The translations under genes were made by a program, and so were the position numbers. Shown here piece after piece: positions 18,780-28,672 of a stretch of 64,000 nt of DNA. Source of the stretch: Psychrobacillus soli (GTDB lineage Bacteria; Bacillota; Bacilli; Bacillales_A; Planococcaceae); the NCBI RefSeq assembly GCF_006861775.1, contig NZ_VDGG01000012.1, forward strand, positions 168-64,167. The letters run 5' to 3'. The notes beneath the pieces were generated by a model. It was not told the origin of the DNA and did no database searches. It saw nothing but the letters and a program-made list of their open reading frames with translations. How positions within the stretch are numbered: the stretch's first letter is position 1; each line of letters begins with the position of its first letter.

Positions 18780-19418
18780 ATGCTAAATATTGCTGAGTTG
18801 AGCGCATTTATTCTGGTTGTCTTCGGATTATTTTTGATTCCAGGTCCTGCTGTCTTGTTAATGATCACTCGATCGGCACATGAGGGGACCAAAACAGGTA
18901 TTATAACCGGTCTAGGCATTGCAACAGGTGATTTTATTCATGTGTTATTAGCAGCTGTTGGATTTTCAGCTATTCTTATGACTTCTACGGCTGCTTTTAA
19001 TATTGTAAAAATCGTCGGAGCAGCGTATTTGTTATATATGGGTATTCGGGCATTATTGTCAAAAGCATCATCCATAAAAATGCCTGATGTTGTACAGGAG
19101 TCACTACTTAAAGTTTACAGGCAAGGAATATTGGTAGAAGCCTTGAATCCGAAAACAGCACTTTTCTTTTTAGCTTTATTTCCGCAATTTGTCAATGTAG
19201 AGAGCGGTACAATCGTAACGCAATTTTTAATTTTAGGTGTAATTTTTGTTGTATTAACTGTTATTTATACAACTATTTTAGCCGTCTTTACTGGAACAAT
19301 TGGACAATTAATCAAGCGGGGGACTGGAATAAATAGGTGGGGGCAAAAAGTTTTAGGTCTGCTTTATATCGGTTTAGGCTTACAAGTATTATTCCTAGGT
19401 CCACAATCGTTTTTCTGA
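18780..19418 (+). CDS. LysE/RhtB family amino-acid exporter
   Basis: 212-residue membrane protein with about six hydrophobic helices. The family N-terminal motif GLFLIPGPAVLLMITRSAHEG and the central EALNPKTALFFLALFPQFV signature are clear. It exports an amino acid or a toxic analogue from the cytosol; which one cannot be read. RBS AAGGGGGGAT precedes ATG 18780. A MocR-like box upstream and a decayed paiB directly downstream suggest it was once part of a MocR-controlled lysE–paiB unit. Confidence 0.9.
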   Translation: MLNIAELSAFILVVFGLFLIPGPAVLLMITRSAHEGTKTGIITGLGIATGDFIHVLLAAVGFSAILMTSTAAFNIVKIVGAAYLLYMGIRALLSKASSIKMPDVVQESLLKVYRQGILVEALNPKTALFFLALFPQFVNVESGTIVTQFLILGVIFVVLTVIYTTILAVFTGTIGQLIKRGTGINRWGQKVLGLLYIGLGLQVLFLGPQSFF

Positions 19419-19483
19419 AGATTATAAGAACTTTTCCTAAAGGTTTCAGTAAATCATTTTAAAATAAAAAGGAGCACGCTATT

Positions 19484-19733
19484 ATGTATATTCCAAAATA
19501 TTTTCAAGTCACAAATATCAATGAAATTGTAGAATTTATTGAGGGTAACTCATTTGCTACAATAGTTACAACTAAAAAAGGGAAACCCATTGCTTCCCAC
19601 CTTTGTACTTAAACTAACTCACCCTGTAGAACGTCAAGAATCAATTATTAAGCATCTAGAAAACACTTCTAATCAAGATAATCTACAAATTGCATCTCTA
19701 ATGAAGAAAAACCTTGTAAGTAAAAGTATCTAA
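19484..19733 (+). pseudogene. paiB pseudogene with large internal deletion (copy 1)
   Basis: Begins MYIPKYFQVTNINEI and GNSFATIVTTKKGKPIASHL, colinear with the intact PaiB at 45154. After about 42 codons it stops and jumps to the C-terminal part, read in another frame as KLTHPVERQESIIKHLENTS to SLMKKNLVSKSI. Roughly 120 residues of the FMN-binding barrel are missing. RBS AAAAAGGAGC is still intact. Cannot make a functional protein. Confidence 0.88.
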
Positions 19734-19889
19734 CTTTGCTTTGTTTAGCTACCGGTGATAGAGATGGAAAATGATGTTTATCGGATAATTGCTGGTAAAG
19801 TCTAATCGGTTGTAGCATACAAGAAATGATTAATCAAAAAATTGAATAAAGCAGTAGTTCCCATTTTACGATCAAAAAGGAGAATAGCT

Positions 19890-21086
19890 ATGGGGAGTGA
19901 AAAGGCAAAAAGTATATATATTATAACGGGTGTGCTTATTGCACTTGTAGCCATTTCTTTTGCAAGACTTTCTTACGGTGTGATTCTTCCTTTTATGAAG
20001 GATGGGCTCTCTATTTCTTACAAATCAGCAGGGGGTCTTGGCACGTTTACTTCATTAGGATATTTGATGACAATCATGATTGCAGGAAACTTAGCTACTA
20101 AATGGGGCGGAAAAAATACGATCCTTCTTGGATTATTTATAATATGTATAGGTTTTTTCAACTTATCAATAACAGTTACTTACTGGTACAGCTCTGTATT
20201 TATGTTTCTATTGGGGGTAGGGACTGCTTTTGTTTTTACTTCATTGATTGCAATATTGATTGAGTGGTTTCCACAAAAGAGGGGGTTTGTAATTGGATGT
20301 GTAAATAGTAGTGCGGGGATTGGGTTACTATTTGTCGGCATTCTTGTTCCGTTTCTTACGGATTTATATCCTGAAACCTCTTGGCGGCTTACTTGGAAAC
20401 TATTTTGTATAATTGGTGTCTTTGTTTTCTTTTTAACTGTACTTTTTATAAAAAATCCGGCTATGAAGGAAACTTCTATTCAGCCAACTTCTACGGCAAA
20501 TAAAATATATACAAATCGATGCGTAATCAAAGTAGGACTTATTTATGGAATTGTTGGAATGACATTTATTATTCAGTCCATTTTTATTATAAGTTTTATG
20601 TTGGATCCAGGGTTAGAACAGCAATTTGCAGGGCAAGTGATTTCTTTTAGCGGAATATTATCCATTTTTAGCTCACCGTTCTGAGGAGGAATTTCAGATC
20701 GAGTAGGCAGGCGGAATGCTTTAATTTTATTAATGGGTCTCAATTTTTTGTCTACCATTATTCCAGTCTTATTTCCAAATACAATTGGATTTACTGCAAA
20801 TTTAGTGATTCAAGGGGCAGTTGCTGTAGGTCTAATGACTCTGGTTCAAGCACTAAGTACAGAACAGGTTTCATCTCAAGATATCCCCATTGCGTTTAGC
20901 TATGTTACTTTTTATTTTGCTACTGGACAATTTATTGGACCCACTCTAGCAGGGTGGATTATTGATTATGGTGGGTTTGAAAGTGCATTTTTTTTCTCAG
21001 CTATATGTATGTGTATTGGTTTTTATATAACTATGAAAATCTCAGCAGGAAGCACGTTACAACATTCAGAATCGCCTAAGGGATAA
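19890..21086 (+). pseudogene. MFS transporter (YbfB/YjiJ type) interrupted by an in-frame TGA
   Basis: ATG 19890 follows AAAGGAGAA and gives a 398-codon MFS gene with about twelve membrane helices. At 20682-20684 a TGA interrupts the conserved loop, in the same frame: SSPF-stop-GGISDRVGRRNALIL. A Trp codon TGG would fit there, so a single G-to-A transition explains the break. Downstream reading continues cleanly to FYITMKISAGSTLQHSESPK. Other genes here use TGA as a normal stop, so recoding is unlikely. A sequencing error remains possible. Confidence 0.8.
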
Positions 21087-21127
21087 ATAATAAATAATCT
21101 CTCTTTTATTCAGGGTTTTCCGTATAA

Positions 21128-21939
<812 letters not shown>

Positions 21940-21940
<1 letters not shown>

Positions 21941-22192
21941 ATTCGTTTGGAACGCTTGTCACAACAAAAAAAAGGCAGACCAATTGCGACTCATTTGCCG
22001 TTGCAGTTGCTGCAGGAAGAAGATGCATTCTATATAACGGGGCATATGGCTTATGGGAATCCCCAGTGGCGGACATTCGAAACCACCGAAGAAATATTGG
22101 TGATGTTTCAGGGACCACACACTTACATCTCTTCCTCCTGGTATGAACAGGAAAATGTCCCGACATGGAACTACCAAGCTGTCCATGTATAA
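21940..22192 (+). pseudogene. paiB fragment fused to paiA end (copy 2)
   Basis: Directly at the paiA stop the sequence reads NSFGTLVTTKK, then continues GRPIATHLPLQLLQEEDAFY to NVPTWNYQAVHV, matching intact PaiB from about residue 21 to 115. The N-terminal 20 or so codons and the C-terminal half are absent. A +1 frameshift sits in an 8-A run (21966-21973). The right edge ends abruptly where a MocR-derived fragment on the opposite strand begins. Confidence 0.88.
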
Positions 22193-22300
22193 AGGATCCC
22201 CGTATAGAAAACTCTCCTGTAAGGTCAGTACTGAGTAAGTAATTCTTCTCCAAGCTTTTAGAGGAAAGTTTGTTTGATCTACAGGCCCTGTCCTTTTTAG
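22190..22300 (-). pseudogene. MocR/PdxR-type regulator fragment
   Basis: On the reverse strand it reads GPVDQTNFPLKAWRRITYSV and LTLQESFLYGDPL, matching residues just before the aminotransferase domain of the intact MocR protein at 43659-45038. Only about 40 codons remain. It is convergent with the paiB fragment, unlike the divergent arrangement of the intact pair, so the locus was rearranged. Confidence 0.82.
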
Positions 22301-22545
22301 TGGATTTGGATAGGTTACTACCACCAAACCATTATAAAGGATTTTTTTATGGAGAAATTATATTGCGGAAAATTCAGATTTAAATCTAGTGTTGAATTAT
22401 TTTAATGCGACGCTAGTGAGAAAATAAGTATTTAAAATAGTTCTTTCACCTCTCTAGTTTTTTGAAAGATGATTTTTTATTGAATGCTTATGTTAAAGTA
22501 ACTATATATTGCGAAGGATTTCACTTAAACTAATAAACTTATTAA

Positions 22546-22574
22546 TTGAGAATAGTTATCATTTATTGTATACT
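22546..22574 (+). promoter_or_regulatory. SigA promoter with overlapping Fur box
   Basis: -35 TTGAGA (22546-22551), 17-bp spacer, -10 TATACT (22569-22574). The 15-mer TGAGAATAGTTATCA (22547-22561) matches the 7-1-7 Fur consensus at 13 of 15 positions and covers the -35 and spacer. Iron-replete repression of the downstream flavin reductase is the direct prediction. Confidence 0.82.
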
Positions 22575-22615
22575 AGATATTAACAATACATATAACTGAG
22601 TAGGGAGAATATATA

Positions 22616-23332
22616 ATGCAAATATATTGGACTAAAATAAATAAGATTATTGAAGAAACACCTGAGGTTAAAACGTACTTGCTCGACCGTCCGGAAGGCT
22701 TTACATGGGAAGAAGGCTCCCACACCCACTTCGCACTGAAAGGTTTTAATGCTGGAGATAAACCAAACCGCAGCCTGATTCGTCACATGTCGATTTCTAC
22801 TCTACCGCAAGAAAATTCAATCGGAATCACAACACGCATCAGAGAGGTGTGCTCTGAGTTCAAAACGATTTTAAGAAATCTTGAAGTCGGCGATGAAGTT
22901 GCAATATTTAAAACTCATTCGAATGTGCCGCTAAAAAGGGAAGACAAAAATGTATACCTGTTGTCATCAGGTGTTGGCCTGGCTACTTTCAGGCCGCTTG
23001 TACTTGATTATTTCGAACGTGCTGACAACGTCAATCAAATTCATTCCTTGAACATTGATTCGTCAAAGGATTTTTTATTCACTCATATTTTTGAATCTGC
23101 ACCTGACAAGAAGTTCACATCACAGTTCATCGATAATCGTAAAGACTATTATGAAGAAGTGAAAAACCTTGCTGCAGATAAGGATGGACTCTTCTATGTT
23201 GTCGGTAGCGACGAATTCCTCGTACAGAACATTGAAGTACTGCGTGAGCAGGGCATCAAGCCGGAGCAGATTATGCTCGATAAACATGAACAAAAACTGT
23301 CTGAGTTTTTATCATTTGAATTGTCCATTTAA
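22616..23332 (+). CDS. FNR-type FAD/NAD(P) oxidoreductase, iron-regulated
   Basis: 238-residue ferredoxin-reductase-like flavoprotein. The FAD-binding segment contains RHMSISTLPQ (RxxS motif, about residues 57-66) and the NAD(P) lobe has LLSSGVGLATFRPLV. No ferredoxin domain and no membrane helix are seen, so it is a soluble single-module reductase. With the Fur box upstream, reduction of ferric siderophores or a haem-related partner is a reasonable inference, not shown. RBS AGGGAGAAT precedes ATG 22616. Monocistronic, with a terminator. Confidence 0.82.
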   Translation: MQIYWTKINKIIEETPEVKTYLLDRPEGFTWEEGSHTHFALKGFNAGDKPNRSLIRHMSISTLPQENSIGITTRIREVCSEFKTILRNLEVGDEVAIFKTHSNVPLKREDKNVYLLSSGVGLATFRPLVLDYFERADNVNQIHSLNIDSSKDFLFTHIFESAPDKKFTSQFIDNRKDYYEEVKNLAADKDGLFYVVGSDEFLVQNIEVLREQGIKPEQIMLDKHEQKLSEFLSFELSI

Positions 23333-23349
23333 ACGAGGCAAAATAGCAT

Positions 23350-23393
23350 GACCCCGTTTTGATCAATCTTTTTTCAAAACAGGGTCTTTTTAT
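23350..23393 (+). terminator. Terminator of FNR-type gene
   Basis: GACCCCGTTTTGA / TCAAAACAGGGTC hairpin followed by TTTTTA. Confidence 0.88.
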
Positions 23394-23573
23394 TTTACGT
23401 AAAATATTGGTTTTCGAGGTATTTTTAATCGAACTTTATTCCAACATAACATATATAGCTCATCACTAGTCTAAACGAAATAATCTTTTAACTGATGTAG
23501 TATTCTTCAAATAAAATAATTTATAAAGTATAATAGGTGTGTATGAATTAAAATAATTTCAAGGGGTTTAGAT

Positions 23574-24212
23574 ATGGTTTCAAACAAAGTGAATGCCCAA
23601 CAATTGGCTTATGAATACATTCAAGAACGTATGCTGGATGGAACTTATCAAGGCGGAATGAAGCTCGTAGAAGAACGTCTTGCGGATGAGGTCGGTGTTA
23701 GTCGTACACCAATTCGTGAAGCGATTAAAAGACTAGAGCAAGAAGGTTTAATTAAAAATAAGCTTATCTATAGTCCCACTGCACAAGATTTGATATACCT
23801 ATATGAGATGCGCATAGTTCTAGAAAGTTTTGCAGCAAAAAGAGCAGCGAAAAATATGACAACTGAAAAGATAATAGAACTTGAGAATACCATAAAGGAA
23901 TCTCGTAATTTGCTTATGGAAGGACAATCCAAAAAAATATACAGTGCAAACCAACGCTTTCATGAATTAATTATAAATGAATGCCAAAATCCATTAATGG
24001 TTGAAAGATTAGAAAAAGCTCAGACAATTTTCTATTTGTTTAGTCTAAGGCTTGATATATATAATCGTCCACATTTAATAGATGAGCATGAAGAAATTTA
24101 CAAAGCCATTAAGAATAAGAATGAAGAACTTGCGGGCGAACTAATGACCAAACATTTATATAAAGATATGAATTATACTCTGGAGACTATTGGTAGGAAT
24201 GGACAGTATTAG
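23574..24212 (+). CDS. GntR family regulator, FCD (FadR-like) type
   Basis: 212-residue regulator. The N-terminal winged helix carries the GntR signature LADEVGVSRTPIREAIKRLE (about residues 36-55). The C-terminal all-helical FCD domain has RIVLESFAAKRAA and the metal-ligand histidines expected in NQRFHELII and TKHL. FCD regulators sense carboxylates or sugar acids. RBS AAGGGG precedes ATG 23574; a TATAAT at 23529-23534 is the likely -10. It lies 0.9 kb upstream of the GMC dehydrogenase genes, which may be its targets. Confidence 0.88.
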   Translation: MVSNKVNAQQLAYEYIQERMLDGTYQGGMKLVEERLADEVGVSRTPIREAIKRLEQEGLIKNKLIYSPTAQDLIYLYEMRIVLESFAAKRAAKNMTTEKIIELENTIKESRNLLMEGQSKKIYSANQRFHELIINECQNPLMVERLEKAQTIFYLFSLRLDIYNRPHLIDEHEEIYKAIKNKNEELAGELMTKHLYKDMNYTLETIGRNGQY

Positions 24213-24331
24213 AGTTTTAAGCGGTTTAAACTTTAAAAAACGTTTAAAAGTATGAATCACCGTAATAATAGCCAGATGTTATATGGAATTGCTATTTACG
24301 TTCAGAATAACCTTTTAAAATTCTATCCTTC

Positions 24332-24655
24332 CTAATGAATATTATAGTTTAATGTTTCGAGGTCTTTCCGAAATTTATCATTTGATACATCTAATGTATG
24401 CCCGTTACATTACTGTATCATTGTCCAGCCAAGTAATATTTGCAGTATTTTCTCGATAATTGCAATAAATAACTCACCACGAACAGCATAAGACGTTGTA
24501 GCACCTCCATCGCATATGCTTTTACGGCGTATTTTCCATCAGTCGATGTCTCTTCTGTGAAATATTCTTCTGTCAATAACCTTCTCATATCAAAGAATGC
24601 CCAATAAACTCCATACTCGACCAATGCAATAAATAACAAACTAAAATCCCTTTAA
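24332..24655 (-). pseudogene. DUF5412-like protein, frameshifted
   Basis: Reverse-strand pieces read EYGVYWAFFDMRRLLTEEYF and ETSTDGKYAVKAY. After a frameshift comes DGGATTSYAVRGEL, and in a further frame NGHTLDVSNDKF to LETLNYNIH. These follow the pattern of DUF5412 proteins (YWxFFD near the membrane, TSPDGxYTVxAY, GGATTxYAVxGEL). At least two frameshifts prevent a full product. Function of the family is unknown. Confidence 0.7.
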
Positions 24656-25098
24656 CAATTTTCTGCAAAACCTCGTTTTTTTCTATTCACTTCTTTATAT
24701 TCTAAAAGCAGTAGCCCCCTATAAGAAAGTTTTTTTAGTCATCTTCAAAACCACTTCCTAAATTCACTATAAATATCCAGTTTTCTTTAAATGTTTTGTT
24801 CAAGAAAATGGGATTTTCATGCAAAAAAGTACAGATCCATACTCTGGAAATGCGGCTTTTAATGGAATAACTAATTCTTGTTTCACAAATTTTAAAAACG
24901 TTTCTTATTACAACCAAGTTGATGAGGAAGAAACAGTGAATAATCATATATCCTCATCTACTTAATCTTTAATGTGTACAAATAACAAAAGAATGTAGTA
25001 AAATGAAGGATGTTGTTTTGCATACAGAAAAGATGATTTTGTATGCAGAATTATCTTTTTTAATAGTTCTAATTATTGCATAAGAAAGGAGAATAAGT
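24656..25098. other. Intergenic stretch before the GMC operon
   Basis: About 440 bp without a clear gene. A 70-codon reverse-strand frame (24735-24947) has no RBS or recognisable domain and may be a relic. The right part carries the phased TTTTGCATACAG repeats listed separately. Confidence 0.5.
25017..25052 (+). promoter_or_regulatory. Two phased operator-like repeats upstream of GMC operon
   Basis: TTTTGCATACAGAAAA (25017-25032) and TTTTGTATGCAGAATT (25037-25052), a 20-bp period equal to two helical turns. The core TTGYATRCAG resembles FadR/FCD-type GntR operators (TTGTATACAA-like). A GntR/FCD regulator gene lies upstream at 23574, so it is the suspected binder. Confidence 0.45.
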
Positions 25099-25356
25099 AT
25101 GACTCAGTACAATTTAGAAGAATTGAGGATGCTCAATCAGGTGCTACTTGCCCTTTTTATCGTAGCTGATTTTGCACTTTTACTCTTTTTTCATAATAGT
25201 CCATTCCCTTGGTTTGCCCTTTTAGGTTCTGGTATTGGTTTAGCCATCATTGTTCTTTGTTGGACAGGAAGAAAATACACCATTTTTATAGCTTCATTAC
25301 TTGTTTTTTCAGCTCTTCATACGATTGTTTATAATTGGAGCTCTATTATGCATTAA
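25099..25356 (+). CDS. Small membrane protein, first gene of GMC operon
   Basis: 85-residue protein with three hydrophobic helices (about residues 12-30, 36-54 and 60-78) and no known domain. RBS AAGAAAGGAGAA precedes ATG 25099. It lies 75 bp ahead of the Tat-targeted small subunit, with no terminator between. It could act as a membrane anchor or quinone-side partner of the dehydrogenase; that is inference from position only. Confidence 0.7.
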   Translation: MTQYNLEELRMLNQVLLALFIVADFALLLFFHNSPFPWFALLGSGIGLAIIVLCWTGRKYTIFIASLLVFSALHTIVYNWSSIMH

Positions 25357-25431
25357 AAGAAGAGTAATTTTTGCGCGTTTTTTATTTAATTAGCTAAATA
25401 GTAAATTATTAATATTATGGGAGGTTTTATT

Positions 25432-26202
25432 ATGTCAGAACAAGAAAAGAAAAATTCCGTTTTAGACAAACGTTCGTCTAGACGTACATTTATCAAAAAT
25501 TCTGGTTTGACAGTAGGTGGAGTTGTCTTAGGTGGAGCTTTAGGAAGTCTTCTAGTAAAAGATGATAAATCAACAACCACTACTGATACTCACAATCACG
25601 CAGCAACGCCTACCGCTAATCCAAATGTAGCTCTAATGTTCTTCACACCAAACCAATATCAAGTTACTCAAGCAGCGGTGGAACGTATTTTCCCAGAAGA
25701 TGCAAATGGTCCTGGAGCCAAAGAACTGAACGCTGCTATATATATTGATCACCAATTGGCTAGTCCATGGGGTTCTAATGTAAAGGATTACCGTTTAGGT
25801 GCATTTTATAAAGCAGAAGAAAACCAAGGTCCACAAACGAAAATGCTTCGTAAAGATCTATTCCTAGCTGGTTTAGGTAGCTTAGACACTTATAGTAACG
25901 AACAGTTTGCAGCTAACTTTAAAGAGTTAGAAGCTACTCAACAAGATGAAGTTCTACAGGCTTTTAGTGAAGGTAAAGTTGCATTATATGGAAATGTTTC
26001 TTCTTCGCAATTTTTCGGTTTGCTACGTACATTAACTATTGAGGGTGTATATGCAGACCCAATGTATGGCGGTAACAATAAAATGCTTGGCTGGAGTATG
26101 CGTAAATATCCAGGTTCTCGTATACAATACGTGACTGAAATACAAGATGAGAAATTTATCGAACTGGAACCACAAAGTTTAAATTCTCATATGGGACATT
26201 AA
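25432..26202 (+). CDS. Gluconate 2-dehydrogenase subunit 3-like protein
   Basis: 256-residue small subunit of a flavin-dependent membrane dehydrogenase. A twin-arginine signal SSRRTFIKNSGLTVGGVVLG (about residues 15-35) directs Tat export, probably together with the folded flavoprotein. The body holds the family pattern AAVERIFPEDANGPGAKELN and YGGNNKMLGW. It stabilises or exports the catalytic subunit. ATG 25432 follows TGGGAGGT; the frame upstream lacks RBS support. The large subunit follows 23 bp downstream. Confidence 0.88.
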   Translation: MSEQEKKNSVLDKRSSRRTFIKNSGLTVGGVVLGGALGSLLVKDDKSTTTTDTHNHAATPTANPNVALMFFTPNQYQVTQAAVERIFPEDANGPGAKELNAAIYIDHQLASPWGSNVKDYRLGAFYKAEENQGPQTKMLRKDLFLAGLGSLDTYSNEQFAANFKELEATQQDEVLQAFSEGKVALYGNVSSSQFFGLLRTLTIEGVYADPMYGGNNKMLGWSMRKYPGSRIQYVTEIQDEKFIELEPQSLNSHMGH

Positions 26203-26225
26203 TAATAGAAGGGACTGACATATAA

Positions 26226-27950
26226 ATGGTTACAAAATTACCTAAAGTACCTGTCGTAGTAGTAGGGATGGGATGGGCTGGTGGAATCGTCTCAGCTGAA
26301 CTAACGAAAGCAGGAATAAATGTTGTTGGATTAGAACGGGGTAAAGACCGGACAACAGCTGATTATACAATGGGACATGATGAACTTCGTTACCAACATC
26401 GAACAGAGCTAATGCAAGACCTTTCGAAAGAAACGATTACATATCGTAATACAGTATCAGGTAAAGCTTTACCGATGCGTCACTATGGTACATTCATAGT
26501 AGGGGACGGAGTTGGTGGTGCAGGTAGTCACTGGAATGGACAAACTTATCGTTTCTTACCTTATGATTTCGAAATTCGTACGAAAACAATTGAGCGTTAC
26601 GGAATCGAAAAAATTCCTGCTTGGATGGAAGGTCTTAACGACTGGGGTCTAACTTATGATGAAATGGAACCATATTACGATACATTCGAAAAAATGGCTG
26701 GTATTTCAGGTGAAACAGTAGAACTATGGGGGAAACGTACGAATCCATATCCAACGCCTCCATTAGTGAAAACACCATTAATGAAAGAATTTGAAAAAGC
26801 AGCAACAAGCTTGGGATACAAACCTTTCGTTATACCTGCAGCCAACCTTTCTGAAAGCTATACCAATCCAGATGGCATCTCTCGTGCGGCATGCCAATAC
26901 TGTGCATATTGTGAAAACTTTGGATGTGAATATGGAGCTAAAGGGGACCCTGCTGTAACGGTAATTCCGGTTGCAAAACAAACAGGTAAGCTAGAGCTTC
27001 GTACACATTCTAATGTTGTAGAATTAACTAAAAATGGTGGTAAAGCAACCGGAGTTATTTATGTTGATATGTTAACCGGAGAAAAATTTGAGCAACCTGC
27101 AGATGTAGTTGTAGTTGCAAGTTATGTATTCAACAATGCTCGTTTACTTCTAAACTCTGGTATTGGTACTCCTTATGATCCAAAAACAGGTAAAGGGACA
27201 ATCGGTAAAAACTACTGTTATCAAATAACTGCTGGAGGTTCTCAGCTATTCTTCGAGGACAGAGAGTTTAACCTATATGGTGGTGCAGGTGCATTAGGTA
27301 TTGAGATTGCTGAATATATGGGGGACAACTTTGACCATTCTGAAGTAGACTTCATACATGGTGCTGGCGTTCGTTCAACACAATATGGTGACCGTCCAAT
27401 TGCAGTAAACCGTGTACCTGCTGGAACACCAAGCTGGGGTGTAGAGTTTAAAGAAAAATCTATTAAATACGCTAACTCAAACTTCCCAGTTAAAACACAA
27501 GGTGCTTCTTTACCACATAAAGAAAATTACCTGGATCTTGACCCAGAATTTAAAGACGAATTTGGATATCCATTATTACGTATGACATATGAATATACAG
27601 ATAATGACCGTGCGATGGGTAAATACATGTCAACTATCACGCGTAAAATTGCAGAAGAAATTGGTGCAGATATTATTGATACAAATGAAGAACAAGCTCC
27701 ATTTAACGTAAACAAAGATTCCAACACACATAACACAGGTGGTGTTATTATGGGTGCTGACCCAGCAGCATCTGCTGTAAACACATACCTACAAATGTGG
27801 GAAGCTGAAAATGTATTTGTGGTAGGTGCATCTGCATTCCCACATAATAGTTGTTTCAATCCAACTGGCACACTTGGTGCACTTTCGTATCGTGCATCTG
27901 AAGGAATTCAAAAATACCTAAAAGAAGGCGGAATATTAGTTAAAGCATAA
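26226..27950 (+). CDS. GMC-family flavoprotein dehydrogenase (gluconate 2-dehydrogenase large subunit-like)
   Basis: 574-residue FAD oxidoreductase. Rossmann motif VVVGMGWAGGIVSAELTKAG is at the N-terminus, GVGGAGSHWNG forms the second GMC loop, and SAFPHNSCFNPTGT at the C-terminus supplies the active-site His and Asn. A Cys cluster C223-x2-C226-x2-C229-x4-C234 could hold an Fe-S centre, as reported for related sugar dehydrogenases. It likely oxidises a sugar acid or polyol outside the membrane. No cytochrome c subunit is encoded nearby. The start codon follows AGAAGGGACTG. Confidence 0.88.
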   Translation: MVTKLPKVPVVVVGMGWAGGIVSAELTKAGINVVGLERGKDRTTADYTMGHDELRYQHRTELMQDLSKETITYRNTVSGKALPMRHYGTFIVGDGVGGAGSHWNGQTYRFLPYDFEIRTKTIERYGIEKIPAWMEGLNDWGLTYDEMEPYYDTFEKMAGISGETVELWGKRTNPYPTPPLVKTPLMKEFEKAATSLGYKPFVIPAANLSESYTNPDGISRAACQYCAYCENFGCEYGAKGDPAVTVIPVAKQTGKLELRTHSNVVELTKNGGKATGVIYVDMLTGEKFEQPADVVVVASYVFNNARLLLNSGIGTPYDPKTGKGTIGKNYCYQITAGGSQLFFEDREFNLYGGAGALGIEIAEYMGDNFDHSEVDFIHGAGVRSTQYGDRPIAVNRVPAGTPSWGVEFKEKSIKYANSNFPVKTQGASLPHKENYLDLDPEFKDEFGYPLLRMTYEYTDNDRAMGKYMSTITRKIAEEIGADIIDTNEEQAPFNVNKDSNTHNTGGVIMGADPAASAVNTYLQMWEAENVFVVGASAFPHNSCFNPTGTLGALSYRASEGIQKYLKEGGILVKA

Positions 27951-27973
27951 TGACAACTAAGTATTCTATAAAA

Positions 27974-28015
27974 GAGCTCTTGACCCGCATTTAATTTGCG
28001 GTCAGGAGCTTTTCT
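27974..28015 (+). terminator. GMC operon terminator
   Basis: AGCTCTTGACCCGCA / TGCGGTCAGGAGCT stem with a TTTTC tail, 24 bp after the stop. Confidence 0.85.
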
Positions 28016-28121
28016 AGCAAAATAACGTATAGGGCGAGGAGCTGCCTACTCTCAATTCCTCATTTGCCTGCTTTGACATTGAATTCAGAATTGTGCTACT
28101 ACCTGCTTCCTAACACTTTGT

Positions 28122-28672
28122 TCAAGAATATGTAGATCGCAAATGACAGGCAAGCTGGATTTTTAAGGAGTCTTCGTTGTCGCTTAGATCCAGTTGCAGT
28201 AAATGCTCAATCTTCCGGAGGCGTTGGTACAGTGTATTGATGTGAATATGAAGTTTTTTGGCCGTTTTTGTAGCAGAGCGGTTTGTTTCGAAATAGGTGA
28301 GCAGGGTTTCTTCCAACTCTGTTTTCTGTTCGTTATCAGAAGTGAGAGGCAAAAAGACTTCATCGATAAATTGTGCGATTTCCTCAGGTTGTTGGTTTAA
28401 AAAGAGTCGGTTTAGCCCAATGTCTTCGTACCGAATGACATCTAATCGATTACGTGAAGCCAAGTAAGTAAGCATTTTGTTCGCCTCATCGTATAGTTTT
28501 TTAATCGATTGCAGGCTGTTATAAGTCGCACTGATGCCGGCACGAAAAGAAGGATTACCACTCACATCCCAATCATTCTTGATGGACTGAAACTTTTGCC
28601 GAATGGGCTCAGAATGATAGGGCTTTGCTAAGGGAGCAAGAAGGATGACCCGATTATGTAAGCCCTGGCATA
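28122..28672 (-). pseudogene. C-terminal remnant of a PucR/CdaR-type regulator
   Basis: An open reverse-strand frame reads QGLHNRVILLAPLAKPYHSE through the PucR-type C-terminal helix-turn-helix, LLTYFETNRSATKTAKKLHI followed by HINTLYQRLRKIEHLL. That helix-turn-helix is the hallmark of PucR regulators of purine or sugar-diacid catabolism. The N-terminal sensor domain is gone and the open frame starts inside a different gene (lrp remnant). A start at 28565 could give a 147-residue stub with the HTH, so a residual DNA-binding product is not excluded. Confidence 0.75.

Noticed and set aside
23169-23351. 60-codon alternative frame at the end of the FNR-type gene
   Set aside because: Overlaps the well-supported reductase; no RBS.
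24735-24947. 70-codon reverse ORF upstream of the GMC operon
   Set aside because: No RBS or recognisable family; possible relic but not supportable as a gene.
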